DNA from: an uncultured Sphaerochaeta sp.
GTDB taxonomy: Bacteria > Spirochaetota > Spirochaetia > Sphaerochaetales > Sphaerochaetaceae
Assembly (NCBI RefSeq): GCF_963677315.1
Contig: NZ_OY781940.1
Span: 248,001-312,000, forward strand
Direction of reading: 5' to 3'
Length of the DNA: 64,000 nucleotides
How positions within the stretch are numbered: the first letter of the stretch is position 1; the number at the start of each line of letters is the position of its first letter. This document shows, piece after piece, positions 8,689 to 16,106 of this stretch. The notes below the pieces were generated by a model. That model searched no databases and had not been told where the DNA came from. It saw only the letters and a list, made by a program, of their open reading frames with translations. Position numbers and translations under genes: made by a program.

Positions 8689-8717
8689 ATTATATCCGGA
8701 ATCTTGAAAATGTGAAA
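8689..8717 (-). promoter_or_regulatory. Promoter of the phosphatase/ATPase/RloB operon
   Basis: Minus strand: TTTCAC (8717-8712), 17-base spacer, TATAAT (8694-8689). The predicted leader is short and carries AAGGAG. Confidence 0.6.
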
Positions 8718-8760
8718 GGATAAAAGGAGCATTGCAAGGAATTAGGCTATCAAACAGTGA

Positions 8761-9306
8761 CTAAAATTCAATCATCGGTTGTGCAGAGCGCTTTGCACCA
8801 GAGAGATGATGCTTTACCTCAGTCAATTCACTGACCATGTCTGCAACAGATAGCAATTGAGGTGGAGCATTTCTCCCGGTGATGACGATATGGGGAAACC
8901 CTTCCTTGTTCTTGTGGTCTGCAAGCCAGAGACAGACTTCCTCACAGTCAAGGTACCCAAGGGAGAGAGTGTACGTGAATTCGTCAAGGACAATCAAATC
9001 GTAGGAAGCGGAAGATATCCAACGCTTTACCTGCTGCCATCCTTTCTTAGCCAACTCAGCATTCTTTGCATTGTTGTCCCCTTCCCAGGAAAACCCAGCA
9101 CCAAACTGTTTCCATGGTACCTCAAGTTGCTTGAGGATGCGATACTCACCACTATCCAGGAGAGCGGGGTCCTTCTTGATGAACTGGGCAACTGCACAAC
9201 GAGCACCGTGGCCCAAGGCGCGAATCAACTGTCCCATTGCAGAAGAGGTCTTTCCCTTCCCATCACCCGTATAGACCAGAATCAGAGAGGATTGTATTGC
9301 TTTCAA
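8761..9306 (-). CDS. cobO: Cob(I)alamin adenosyltransferase, CobA/CobO/BtuR type
   Basis: Transfers adenosyl from ATP to reduced corrinoids to give adenosylcobalamin. The 181-residue length is typical. The P-loop YTGDGKGKTSS lies at residues 12-22, with ALGHGARCAVAQFIK and VLDEFTYTLSLGYL downstream as in BtuR. The start is TTG at 9306 with GGAG 6 bases upstream and 3 bases after the lipoprotein stop. It is the third gene of pdxA-lipoprotein-cobO. No other cobalamin genes are visible in the window. Confidence 0.93.
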   Translation of the reverse strand: MKAIQSSLILVYTGDGKGKTSSAMGQLIRALGHGARCAVAQFIKKDPALLDSGEYRILKQLEVPWKQFGAGFSWEGDNNAKNAELAKKGWQQVKRWISSASYDLIVLDEFTYTLSLGYLDCEEVCLWLADHKNKEGFPHIVITGRNAPPQLLSVADMVSELTEVKHHLSGAKRSAQPMIEF

Positions 9307-9309
9307 TTG

Positions 9310-10461
9310 CTACTCCATTACCATGTATTGAGTCATCGTTACACCCTGTCCATCATCCACCAAGTCCCCGCTTATCTGTTGTTGGGCAAGTTGGTCCTGG
9401 CTCAATGCTTGTTGCAGAATCAAGAGCGTATCATGGGCTCGTTTATCACCCGTTGAGTTGTACACATCATTCATAAGATCTACAGACGCCTGAAGCTCGC
9501 TCAAAGCGGCAAGCATCAAGGAGGCATTGTATCCACTACTGAGGTGTCGCGTTTGTTGCCAGATCGATAAGAATTGCTGGTACGCTCTTTGGTATTCTCC
9601 ATCCTTGGCGAATTGGTGTGCCATATCTGCTGCTGCAAGCTTTTCCTTGTTCTTCATCAGTGAAAGATACCTGGTCTCCCAAGAGGGAGCTAGGTGAAGT
9701 GCCATCTTTTCAGCTGCTCTCTCGATGATCTGTGAAAAGAGTGAATCAAATGAGGGCGCCAGACCACTGCTGTAGTTTCTCTCATCACGATAGCTGCCAT
9801 CTGGGGAATAGTACCGTGTCCCAATCTTGGTTCGCTCCTCTTCCTTGTCTGTGAAGCTTTCACTTACCAAAATCCTACCATCTTGCAAACTGGTTATGGT
9901 GTATGAGAGTCCAAGGGTAGCTTCCTGGACAAGGTAATACTCTCGCTTCGTGACTTGCTCACTGCTTACACCGCTACTATCGGTGACAAACTCCCGTCTA
10001 TCAGTCCCTTCGACGCGCTCTTCCATATCCATATAGGAGATTTCACTGCTCATGAGCAGGTCAAACCCCTTATCACGCATCATGCGAATACTATCTTCTC
10101 CTGCTTTGGAAAGACTAAGATAGGCATCGGTAGCCTCGGGAGCCAGTATTGAGAAATAGCGGGTATCACTCACAGCCTGCACAATCTTCCGTGTCGCAAG
10201 TGAGGCAACCCGTTCTGAAAGGTTCGGATCATAGCCGGTGGAGAGCGTAAAATCAGTCTCATGCAAGCCACTGACCCAAGGACTCAAAGGTCTGCCGTAG
10301 GGAAACCTGTACATGGATGTTGAGGAGATGGCGAGACTCCTTCCTCCATGTAGGTCCACTTCTCCCGGAACCATATGGCGAACCCTCACCGAGGTTGCAC
10401 AACCACTGAGGATCAGGGCAAAAACAAGAACCAGAAACACAGGTACCAATCGCTTCATCAT
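9310..10461 (-). CDS. Lipoprotein of unknown function (CsgG/DUF6340-like appearance)
   Basis: A 383-residue predicted lipoprotein. The signal peptide ends in the lipobox LILSGCA with Cys21 as the lipidation site. The N-terminal half contains GYDPNLSERVASLATRKIVQAV followed by a block about changing values over many calls (RYFSILAPEATDAYLSLS, DLLMSSEISYM), resembling CsgG-like outer-membrane lipoproteins. The C-terminal third (DMAHQFAKDGEYQRAYQQFLSI onward) looks like a TPR-type helical repeat. The start overlaps the pdxA stop by 4 bases with AAGGAGAG upstream. I do not recognise a specific function. Confidence 0.85.
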   Translation of the reverse strand: MMKRLVPVFLVLVFALILSGCATSVRVRHMVPGEVDLHGGRSLAISSTSMYRFPYGRPLSPWVSGLHETDFTLSTGYDPNLSERVASLATRKIVQAVSDTRYFSILAPEATDAYLSLSKAGEDSIRMMRDKGFDLLMSSEISYMDMEERVEGTDRREFVTDSSGVSSEQVTKREYYLVQEATLGLSYTITSLQDGRILVSESFTDKEEERTKIGTRYYSPDGSYRDERNYSSGLAPSFDSLFSQIIERAAEKMALHLAPSWETRYLSLMKNKEKLAAADMAHQFAKDGEYQRAYQQFLSIWQQTRHLSSGYNASLMLAALSELQASVDLMNDVYNSTGDKRAHDTLLILQQALSQDQLAQQQISGDLVDDGQGVTMTQYMVME

Positions 10462-11486
10462 CTCTCTCCTTCTGCCAGGAGGTAGTCTGCTGCTGCCTCC
10501 AATGCTCGGACCATACCAGCAGCATCGGCAAGATTCTTCCCGGCAATGTCAAAGGCAGTTCCATGATCTACACTAGTTCTCAGGAATGGAAGGTTCCAGG
10601 TAATTGAGATGGTCTGGTTGAAATCATAGGTCTTTGCGGCAATATGGCCTTGATCATGATAGAGGGAGATCACTGCCCTATACTTGCCAACTCTTGCTTG
10701 GTAGAAGACTGAATCAGCTCCAATGGGCCCGGCAACATCCACCCCACGAGCTCTGGCTTCCTGAATGGCAGGCTCGATGGCTCGCTCTTCTTCATCGCCA
10801 AAGAGGCCATGCTCCCCGCAATGTGGGTTCAGACCCGCAACGGCAAGGCTGAGATCATTTCTGAATGCGCCGCCATGATTCTTTGTAATGGCATCGCATT
10901 CAAGGATGGTCTTCAGCAATGAATCCTTTGTCACCGCATCACATGCCTGGCGTAATGAGAGATGCCTGCTATGGAAGAATATTTTCAATCCAAGCGTATC
11001 AAACATCGTTATTGCACGGTTGGTCCCGCTGAGTGCACTGAGAATTTCGGTGTATCCAATATGATCGACACCTGCGGCTTTCAAGGCTTCCTTATGAAGT
11101 GGGGGTGTTACCAAGGCATGAGCATATCCGCTGCTAATAAGACGAACAGCTTCCTCTACTGCATGGTAGGCAGCACGGCCACACATTGCCTGTATCTCCC
11201 CATAATTGAATCGATGCAGATCCAAGATATTCTGGGAGTAAAGGATATGACGACTTCCGCTTTCGATTGCACGAACCAAGGAATCATCATCAACAACCAC
11301 AGCATCAAAATCAGAAGGGATGCCCAAATCAGTGGACACCTTCTTCAAGAGAGGGACATCGCCAATTACCACCATCCCAATGGATGGGGGAAGATTTACG
11401 CGTTGCATAGACTTCAGTATAATCTCAGGCCCAATCCCTGCAGGGTCTCCAAGAGGGACAGCCAGATACCATCGTTTTGTTTCCAT
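10458..11486 (-). CDS. pdxA: 4-Hydroxythreonine-4-phosphate dehydrogenase
   Basis: NAD(P)-dependent enzyme of the PdxA family, 342 residues. It acts in pyridoxal phosphate synthesis or, in PdxA2 paralogues, in sugar-acid catabolism. GDPAGIGPEI at residues 12-21, HIGYTE, the SRHLSL metal-site histidine, NPHCGEHGLFG and YHDQGHIAAK are all present. The ATG at 11486 has no Shine-Dalgarno sequence. A promoter TGGACA-17-TATGAT ends 6 bases before it, which predicts a leaderless mRNA. It is first in an operon with the lipoprotein and cobO genes. Confidence 0.95.
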   Translation of the reverse strand: METKRWYLAVPLGDPAGIGPEIILKSMQRVNLPPSIGMVVIGDVPLLKKVSTDLGIPSDFDAVVVDDDSLVRAIESGSRHILYSQNILDLHRFNYGEIQAMCGRAAYHAVEEAVRLISSGYAHALVTPPLHKEALKAAGVDHIGYTEILSALSGTNRAITMFDTLGLKIFFHSRHLSLRQACDAVTKDSLLKTILECDAITKNHGGAFRNDLSLAVAGLNPHCGEHGLFGDEEERAIEPAIQEARARGVDVAGPIGADSVFYQARVGKYRAVISLYHDQGHIAAKTYDFNQTISITWNLPFLRTSVDHGTAFDIAGKNLADAAGMVRALEAAADYLLAEGER

Positions 11487-11492
11487 ATTCGC

Positions 11493-11521
11493 ATCATAGC
11501 AGTGTGATTCTTACCTGTCCA
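11493..11521 (-). promoter_or_regulatory. pdxA promoter placing the transcript start at the ATG
   Basis: Minus strand TGGACA (11521-11516), 17 bases, TATGAT (11498-11493), then 6 bases to the ATG. There is no Shine-Dalgarno sequence in the gap. Confidence 0.6.
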
Positions 11522-11544
11522 TACACACAAACCGATACAACTAA

Positions 11545-11573
11545 TTGACAACCTGATTTCCTTCTCTTATGTT
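11545..11573 (+). promoter_or_regulatory. Promoter of the acidic-protein gene
   Basis: TTGACA at 11545-11550, exact consensus, a 17-base spacer and TATGTT at 11568-11573. This gives a leader of about 33 bases with AAGGAG before the ATG. Confidence 0.65.
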
Positions 11574-11613
11574 GGAGGTGTGGGATTTGAATCTGAATTC
11601 AAGGAGTAACGAC

Positions 11614-11901
11614 ATGGCTAAATACCGTGATGAAGAAGATGAGCTCGATGATGAGGAAGATCGTTATTTCAGCAGGCTAGAGGATGAGGAAGATGCTTAT
11701 CTTGCCGATCTATTTGATGCTCCTGAGGTAATTGATTTCAGTGATGACGATGACGAAATGCTCGATGAGGATGAAGAAGACGACGACTTGCTCGATGATG
11801 GGTTCATGGTCGATGGAGATGAGTCCTACGAGGATGAGTTTTACGACGAAAATGACGATTTCGATGAGACGGACGCATTTGAAGAAGATGACTTTATCTA
11901 A
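11614..11901 (+). CDS. Small extremely acidic protein
   Basis: A 95-residue protein in which I count 51 Asp/Glu and only 4 Lys/Arg, so the net charge is near minus 47. It starts MAKYRDEEDELDDEED, with aromatic and leucine residues spaced through the acidic runs and no membrane segment or cysteine. The ATG at 11614 is chosen because AAGGAGTAACGAC precedes it; an in-frame upstream ATG at 11569 has a weaker context. It has its own consensus promoter and its own intrinsic terminator, so it is a single-gene unit. Acidic repeats can mimic nucleic acid or act as RpoE (delta)-like tails, but I recognise no family. Confidence 0.8.
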   Translation: MAKYRDEEDELDDEEDRYFSRLEDEEDAYLADLFDAPEVIDFSDDDDEMLDEDEEDDDLLDDGFMVDGDESYEDEFYDENDDFDETDAFEEDDFI

Positions 11902-11924
11902 TCCAGAGTGACCCTGAAAAATCC

Positions 11925-11955
11925 CTCCCCGGACTCCCCGGGGAGTTTCTTTTTC
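11925..11955 (+). terminator. Intrinsic terminator of the acidic-protein gene
   Basis: CTCCCCGG, loop, CCGGGGAG followed by TTTCTTTTTC. A strong GC stem with a U-rich tail directly after the stop. Confidence 0.85.
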
Positions 11956-11994
11956 TTCATTACAAAAAAAAATCATGTTTCTACGAATAGATAC

Positions 11995-12023
11995 TTGCAC
12001 TCCTCTAGGTTTCTATATATAGT
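11995..12023 (+). promoter_or_regulatory. Promoter of the first TrpX-like binding protein
   Basis: TTGCAC at 11995-12000, 17-base spacer, TATAGT at 12018-12023. The coding start at 12049 follows with AGAGGAG. Confidence 0.65.
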
Positions 12024-12048
12024 AACGTCATCACAGAGGAGATGGACC

Positions 12049-13062
12049 ATGAAAAAAACAAGTATCCTGCTTTTAACGTTCTTGCTTATCGGAACCTACC
12101 TGAGTGCACAACCTGCTACCGAAACAGATCCCGTAATGGGGATGAAGAAAACCTATACCATCGGCATTTCCAAATTGGTCAGCCACCCTGCCCTCGATGC
12201 AATCGAACAGGGGATCATGGACCAGCTTGAGGCAAGTGATTTCTCTGTAACGTTTGACAACCAGAACTGCAACGGTGAAATTGCTACAGCTATCGCCATC
12301 GCCCAGAAATTCAAGAGTGACGACAAGGATATCGTGGTTGGTATCGCTACCCCGGCAGCTCAGGCTCTTGCCCAGATTATCAAGGAAAAGCCAGTGGTAT
12401 TCGGGGCAATCACCGATCCTCTGGCAGCAGGCCTGGTTGTCGACTATTCGAAGACTGAAGAGACGAATATTGCTGGAGTCTCTGACCTGAACCCTCTTGA
12501 GTTGCAACTGGAGACCTATTTTTCCATTGTCAAACCAAAGACCCTGGGAATGATCTATACCAGCAGCGAAGCCAATGGTGTGGTGCAGATGGAGATGGCC
12601 AGAGAAATCAGCGAAGCAAATGGAGTCAAATTCGTAGCAGCAGCAATCAGCAACTCCAGCGAGGTAAAGATGGCTGCCCAATCTATCATCGACCGTGTGG
12701 ATGCAATGTACGTGGCAATCGACAACACCGTTGTCAGTGCCATTCCCAGTGTGAGTGAGGTATGCATGAAGGCAAGAGTACCACTCTTCAATACTGACAC
12801 CACCAGCAGTGAAAACATCGATTTCCTGATGAGCTGGGGGTTCAACTACTACACCGTTGGGGTAGAGACAGGAAAAGTGGTTGAGCGAATTATACGGGGC
12901 GAAAACCCCAAGGATATTGGATCCATTTTCTTCGAGGATCCCGCCCAATTTGAACTATGGTTCAATCTCGATACCGCTGATGCACTTGGTATCACCATCG
13001 ACGAGTCGTTGCTCGCCAATGCAAAGGTGATCATCAAGGACGGAAAGAAGCAGTTACAATAA
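12049..13062 (+). CDS. ABC transporter substrate-binding protein, TrpX-like, copy 1
   Basis: Periplasmic binding protein of 337 residues in the ABC_sub_bind family, whose TrpX members bind aromatic amino acids. A signal peptide (MKKTSILLLTFLLIGTYLSA) is followed by two alpha/beta lobes. Conserved stretches include YTIGISKLVSHPALDA, VGIATPAAQALAQ, AAAISNSSEVKMAAQS and MYVAIDNTVVSA. It is a clear tandem paralogue of the next gene, sharing most of these blocks, but keeps an extra DYSKTEET segment. ATG at 12049 follows AGAGGAG. It has its own promoter and terminator, so it is expressed apart from the membrane genes. Substrate specificity (Trp or Tyr) is inferred from family only. Confidence 0.9.
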   Translation: MKKTSILLLTFLLIGTYLSAQPATETDPVMGMKKTYTIGISKLVSHPALDAIEQGIMDQLEASDFSVTFDNQNCNGEIATAIAIAQKFKSDDKDIVVGIATPAAQALAQIIKEKPVVFGAITDPLAAGLVVDYSKTEETNIAGVSDLNPLELQLETYFSIVKPKTLGMIYTSSEANGVVQMEMAREISEANGVKFVAAAISNSSEVKMAAQSIIDRVDAMYVAIDNTVVSAIPSVSEVCMKARVPLFNTDTTSSENIDFLMSWGFNYYTVGVETGKVVERIIRGENPKDIGSIFFEDPAQFELWFNLDTADALGITIDESLLANAKVIIKDGKKQLQ

Positions 13063-13086
13063 TGACGTAGATTCTCCTTGTAGTGT

Positions 13087-13119
13087 GAACCTGCCTCTTC
13101 GGGGGCAGGTTCCTTTTTA
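13087..13119 (+). terminator. Intrinsic terminator after binding-protein copy 1
   Basis: GAACCTGCC, loop containing TTCG, GGCAGGTTC then CTTTTTAT. Confidence 0.85.
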
Positions 13120-13183
13120 TAGGTAAATCCAGATAACACTTGTATATTATATGAATTATTATTCAATATTTTGTATATTCGGA

Positions 13184-13212
13184 TTTACAAATCCAAAAAT
13201 TCCAGCTATAGT
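13184..13212 (+). promoter_or_regulatory. Promoter of binding-protein copy 2
   Basis: TTTACA at 13184-13189, 17-base spacer, TATAGT at 13207-13212, the same -10 as copy 1. The upstream 40 bases are very AT-rich, possibly an UP element. Confidence 0.6.
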
Positions 13213-13251
13213 TTTGCAAACGAAAAGGATTATCCGCTTGGAGGAATGATT

Positions 13252-14253
13252 ATGAAAAAACTACAGCGTCCGATGCTCATCGCTCTCTCTCTACTACTCT
13301 GTGTTGCACTTCCACTCTTCAGTGCTGGTCAGGCAGAACAAACCGGCCCACAACCGTATAAGATCGGTATTTCCAAATTGGTTACCCATGCAGCGCTTGA
13401 TGCAGCTGAACAGGGTATGATGGATCACCTGGCAACAACTGATCTCCTGGTGACCTATGATCATCAGAATGCAAACGGTGATATTTCAACCGCTTCCTCC
13501 ATTGCCCAGAAATTCAAGAGCGATAAGGTGGATGTGGCCGTCGGCATTGCAACCCCTGCCGCCCAGGCACTTGCCCAGGTGTTTAATGAAAACTCCGGCA
13601 CCCCGGTAGTATTCAGTGCTGTCACCGACTCAACTGAAGCAGGCCTTGTGGCTGCAAACATTGCCGGAGTATCTGACAAGAACCCGGTCGAAGAACAGAT
13701 CAAGCTCCTGATTGACATCACTGGGGCAAAGACCATCGGCAATGTCTACGCTTCCGGTGAAGCCAATGGTGTCCTGCTCATGGAGATGGCAAAGGCCGCT
13801 TGTGAAAAGTATGGTGTAGGGTTTGTTTCCGCTGCCATCTCAAACTCCAGCGAAGTCAAGATGGCCACCCAGTCAATTATCGACCGAGTTGATGCGCTCT
13901 ATATTGCCACTGACAACACAGTCATCAGTGCCATAGCCTCAGTTGACGATGTTGCCAAGAAAGCAGGCAAGGCGCTCTTCAGTGCTGATGCAAGCGGTAT
14001 TGATGGTCTGAATGTCCTGGTCAGCCTTGGCTTTGATTACTACAACATCGGTGTCGAAACAGGCAAGATTGTTGAACAGATTCTCAGAGGCACTGAAGCC
14101 GGGGATATCGGAACGGTCTATATCACTGATCCCACAAAATTCCAGCTGTGGTTCAATCTTGATGCAGCGGACGAGCTTGGCTATACTATTTCGCAGGATC
14201 TGCAAGATGCAGCAGCAGTGCTCATTAAGGATGGTGTGAAAATTACCCAGTAA
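13252..14253 (+). CDS. ABC transporter substrate-binding protein, TrpX-like, copy 2
   Basis: A 333-residue paralogue of copy 1. The signal peptide ends near LPLFSAG. YKIGISKLVTHAALDA, VGIATPAAQALAQV, AAISNSSEVKMATQS and LYIATDNTVISA align block by block with the upstream gene. The ATG at 13252 is preferred over 13246 because GGAGG sits 7 bases upstream. A hairpin between its stop and the permease start probably lowers downstream transcription, so this copy is the one cotranscribed with the permease and ATPase. Two binding proteins sharing one membrane complex would broaden or tune substrate range (inference). Confidence 0.9.
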   Translation: MKKLQRPMLIALSLLLCVALPLFSAGQAEQTGPQPYKIGISKLVTHAALDAAEQGMMDHLATTDLLVTYDHQNANGDISTASSIAQKFKSDKVDVAVGIATPAAQALAQVFNENSGTPVVFSAVTDSTEAGLVAANIAGVSDKNPVEEQIKLLIDITGAKTIGNVYASGEANGVLLMEMAKAACEKYGVGFVSAAISNSSEVKMATQSIIDRVDALYIATDNTVISAIASVDDVAKKAGKALFSADASGIDGLNVLVSLGFDYYNIGVETGKIVEQILRGTEAGDIGTVYITDPTKFQLWFNLDAADELGYTISQDLQDAAAVLIKDGVKITQ

Positions 14254-14269
14254 TTGGGTCAATTGCAAT

Positions 14270-14303
14270 CCCGCCGGAACTGTATTGAGCCGGCGGGTTT
14301 TTT
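14270..14303 (+). terminator. Leaky terminator between binding protein and permease
   Basis: CCCGCCGG, 12-base loop, CCGGCGGG then six T. The permease ATG follows 18 bases later without an obvious new promoter, so partial read-through is expected. Confidence 0.75.
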
Positions 14304-14321
14304 CTGTGTAAGGGGTATTAC

Positions 14322-15275
14322 ATGCTTGAAGGAATTTTTGTAGATGGCCTGATCTTTTCACTCATGGTCATTGGAATCTTAATCTCATATCGGATTCTCG
14401 ATATTGCCGATCTTACCTGCGATGGATCGGTCGCTACCGGTGCAGCAGTTGCAACCATGGCCATTGTAGCCGGCCTTCCCATCTTTGTTGCACTGTTGCT
14501 TTCATTCTTCGCAGGAGTGCTTGCCGGCATGGTTACCGCCGCCATCCACAATAAACTGAAAATTCCTGGCTTGCTTGCAGGTATTCTTACCATGACCATG
14601 CTCTACTCAATCAACTTGAGAATTCTAGGGAACAAGGCCAACGTCCCCTTGCTTCGCGTGGAGACCTTGTACTCAAAACTCCCCGAGGCATTCCAGTTCC
14701 TTCCCCCTGAATGGGCCAGTCTGGTGGGAACCTTGCTGGTGGTACTCTTTGTAAAGGTGCTCATTGATATCTTCTTCCGTACCGACCTTGGTGTTTCTCT
14801 TGGAGCAATGGGTGGAAACGAGCAGATGGTAATCAGCCAAGGCATTAACCCCGAGGTATTGAAGTTGATCGGCCTTGGGCTCTCCAATGGCTTGATCGCT
14901 CTCTCTGGTGGACTGCTCGCCCAGTACCAGGGCTTTGCTGATGCAAACCTGGGAATCGGCATGGTCGTCCAGGGACTGGCAGCTATCATGTTGGGCGAGT
15001 TTCTCTTCTCTACCAACCGAATATCTCTGCTTACGCTAAGAGCCATCTTTGGAGCCATCATCTATAAGGCACTGATGTTCTTCGGCAGAAAGTACGGGTA
15101 CTTGGTCAACATCACCCCAAACGATTTCAAACTGCTCACAGGTATATTGGTCATCGTCAGCTTGTTTGTTGCACAAACCCGCAGTGCTGCGAGCTCTGCC
15201 GGGGCAAAAAAGAAAGCCATCGCACGCTCCCAGGCAAAAACCATGAGCGACAAGGAGGATGCAACCAATGCTTGA
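14322..15275 (+). CDS. ABC transporter permease, TrpY-like
   Basis: Inner-membrane permease of 317 residues in the BPD_transp_2 (LivH/RbsC-like) superfamily, with 8-9 hydrophobic helices beginning FVDGLIFSLMVIGILISYRI. The stretches ADLTCDGSVATGAA and GLALSNG/ALSGGLLAQYQGF are typical of permeases paired with ABC_sub_bind proteins. The C terminus is a basic, alanine-rich cytoplasmic tail. It overlaps the following ATPase gene by 8 bases and so is translationally coupled to it. Confidence 0.92.
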   Translation: MLEGIFVDGLIFSLMVIGILISYRILDIADLTCDGSVATGAAVATMAIVAGLPIFVALLLSFFAGVLAGMVTAAIHNKLKIPGLLAGILTMTMLYSINLRILGNKANVPLLRVETLYSKLPEAFQFLPPEWASLVGTLLVVLFVKVLIDIFFRTDLGVSLGAMGGNEQMVISQGINPEVLKLIGLGLSNGLIALSGGLLAQYQGFADANLGIGMVVQGLAAIMLGEFLFSTNRISLLTLRAIFGAIIYKALMFFGRKYGYLVNITPNDFKLLTGILVIVSLFVAQTRSAASSAGAKKKAIARSQAKTMSDKEDATNA

Positions 15276-16056
15276 TCTGAGTAATATCACCAAAGTCTTC
15301 TATCCCGGTACTGTCAATGAAAAGACAGCCTTGGAAAACATAAACCTCCATGTAAATAAAGGGGATATCATCTGTGTCATTGGCTCAAACGGCAGTGGCA
15401 AATCCACTCTTTTCAATCTCATCAGCGGGACGTACCCCGTCACCAATGGAAAGATCATTTTTGACGAGGTGGATATCACTAGTAGTCCAGAATATCGCAG
15501 AGCTATGACCATAGGCCGCATTTTTCAGGACCCTACCAAGGGAACTGCTGCAAACATGTCCATTGAAGACAATATGATTACAGCTATGACAAAGGGAATG
15601 AAGGGCCTGCGTATAAGCCTGAACAATGAGAGGCGCGAAGTCTTCAGGGAACTGCTCAAGCCCATCGGTCTTGAGAACAGGCTCAAGGACAACGTTGGTC
15701 TGCTTAGTGGAGGACAGAGACAGGCACTAACCTTGCTGATGACAGTTATGAGCAAACCCAAGATGCTCTTGCTTGATGAGCATACCGCTGCCCTTGACCC
15801 AAGGAATGCACAGATTGTCATGGATTTGACCGAGCGGTACATCAAGGAGTACGAACTCACTGCCTTGATGGTCACGCATAACATGCAGTTTGCCATTGAC
15901 TTCGGTAACCGTCTGATCATGATGGATGAAGGGTCCATTATCCTCGATGTTGCCGGCGAACAGAAGGCAAGCCTCACGGTGGAAGAGCTGGTACGCAGGT
16001 TCAAGGACCTACGCAAGAAAAACTTTGACAATGACGAAGGACTGCTTACCGATTAA
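15268..16056 (+). CDS. ABC transporter ATP-binding protein, TrpZ-like
   Basis: Single-cassette ATPase of 262 residues that powers the preceding permease. Walker A GSNGSGKST is at about residues 39-47, the signature LSGGQRQAL near 148-156, Walker B LLLDEHTAALD near 170-180 and the H-loop VTHNMQ follows. The start at 15268 has AAGGAGG 9 bases upstream; an ATG at 15259 sits too close to that site. It is the last gene of the importer; no terminator is obvious before the MATE gene 50 bases later. Confidence 0.93.
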   Translation: MLDLSNITKVFYPGTVNEKTALENINLHVNKGDIICVIGSNGSGKSTLFNLISGTYPVTNGKIIFDEVDITSSPEYRRAMTIGRIFQDPTKGTAANMSIEDNMITAMTKGMKGLRISLNNERREVFRELLKPIGLENRLKDNVGLLSGGQRQALTLLMTVMSKPKMLLLDEHTAALDPRNAQIVMDLTERYIKEYELTALMVTHNMQFAIDFGNRLIMMDEGSIILDVAGEQKASLTVEELVRRFKDLRKKNFDNDEGLLTD

Positions 16057-16106
16057 CGGGTTGTCAGCGTTGCCCTCACCAAGAGAGAGGGGCAAGAGGT
16101 AGTATA

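Noticed and set aside
12073..12948. Minus-strand frame of 291 codons opposite the first TrpX-like gene
   Set aside because: Antisense shadow of a conserved binding protein; no ribosome-binding site and no family features.
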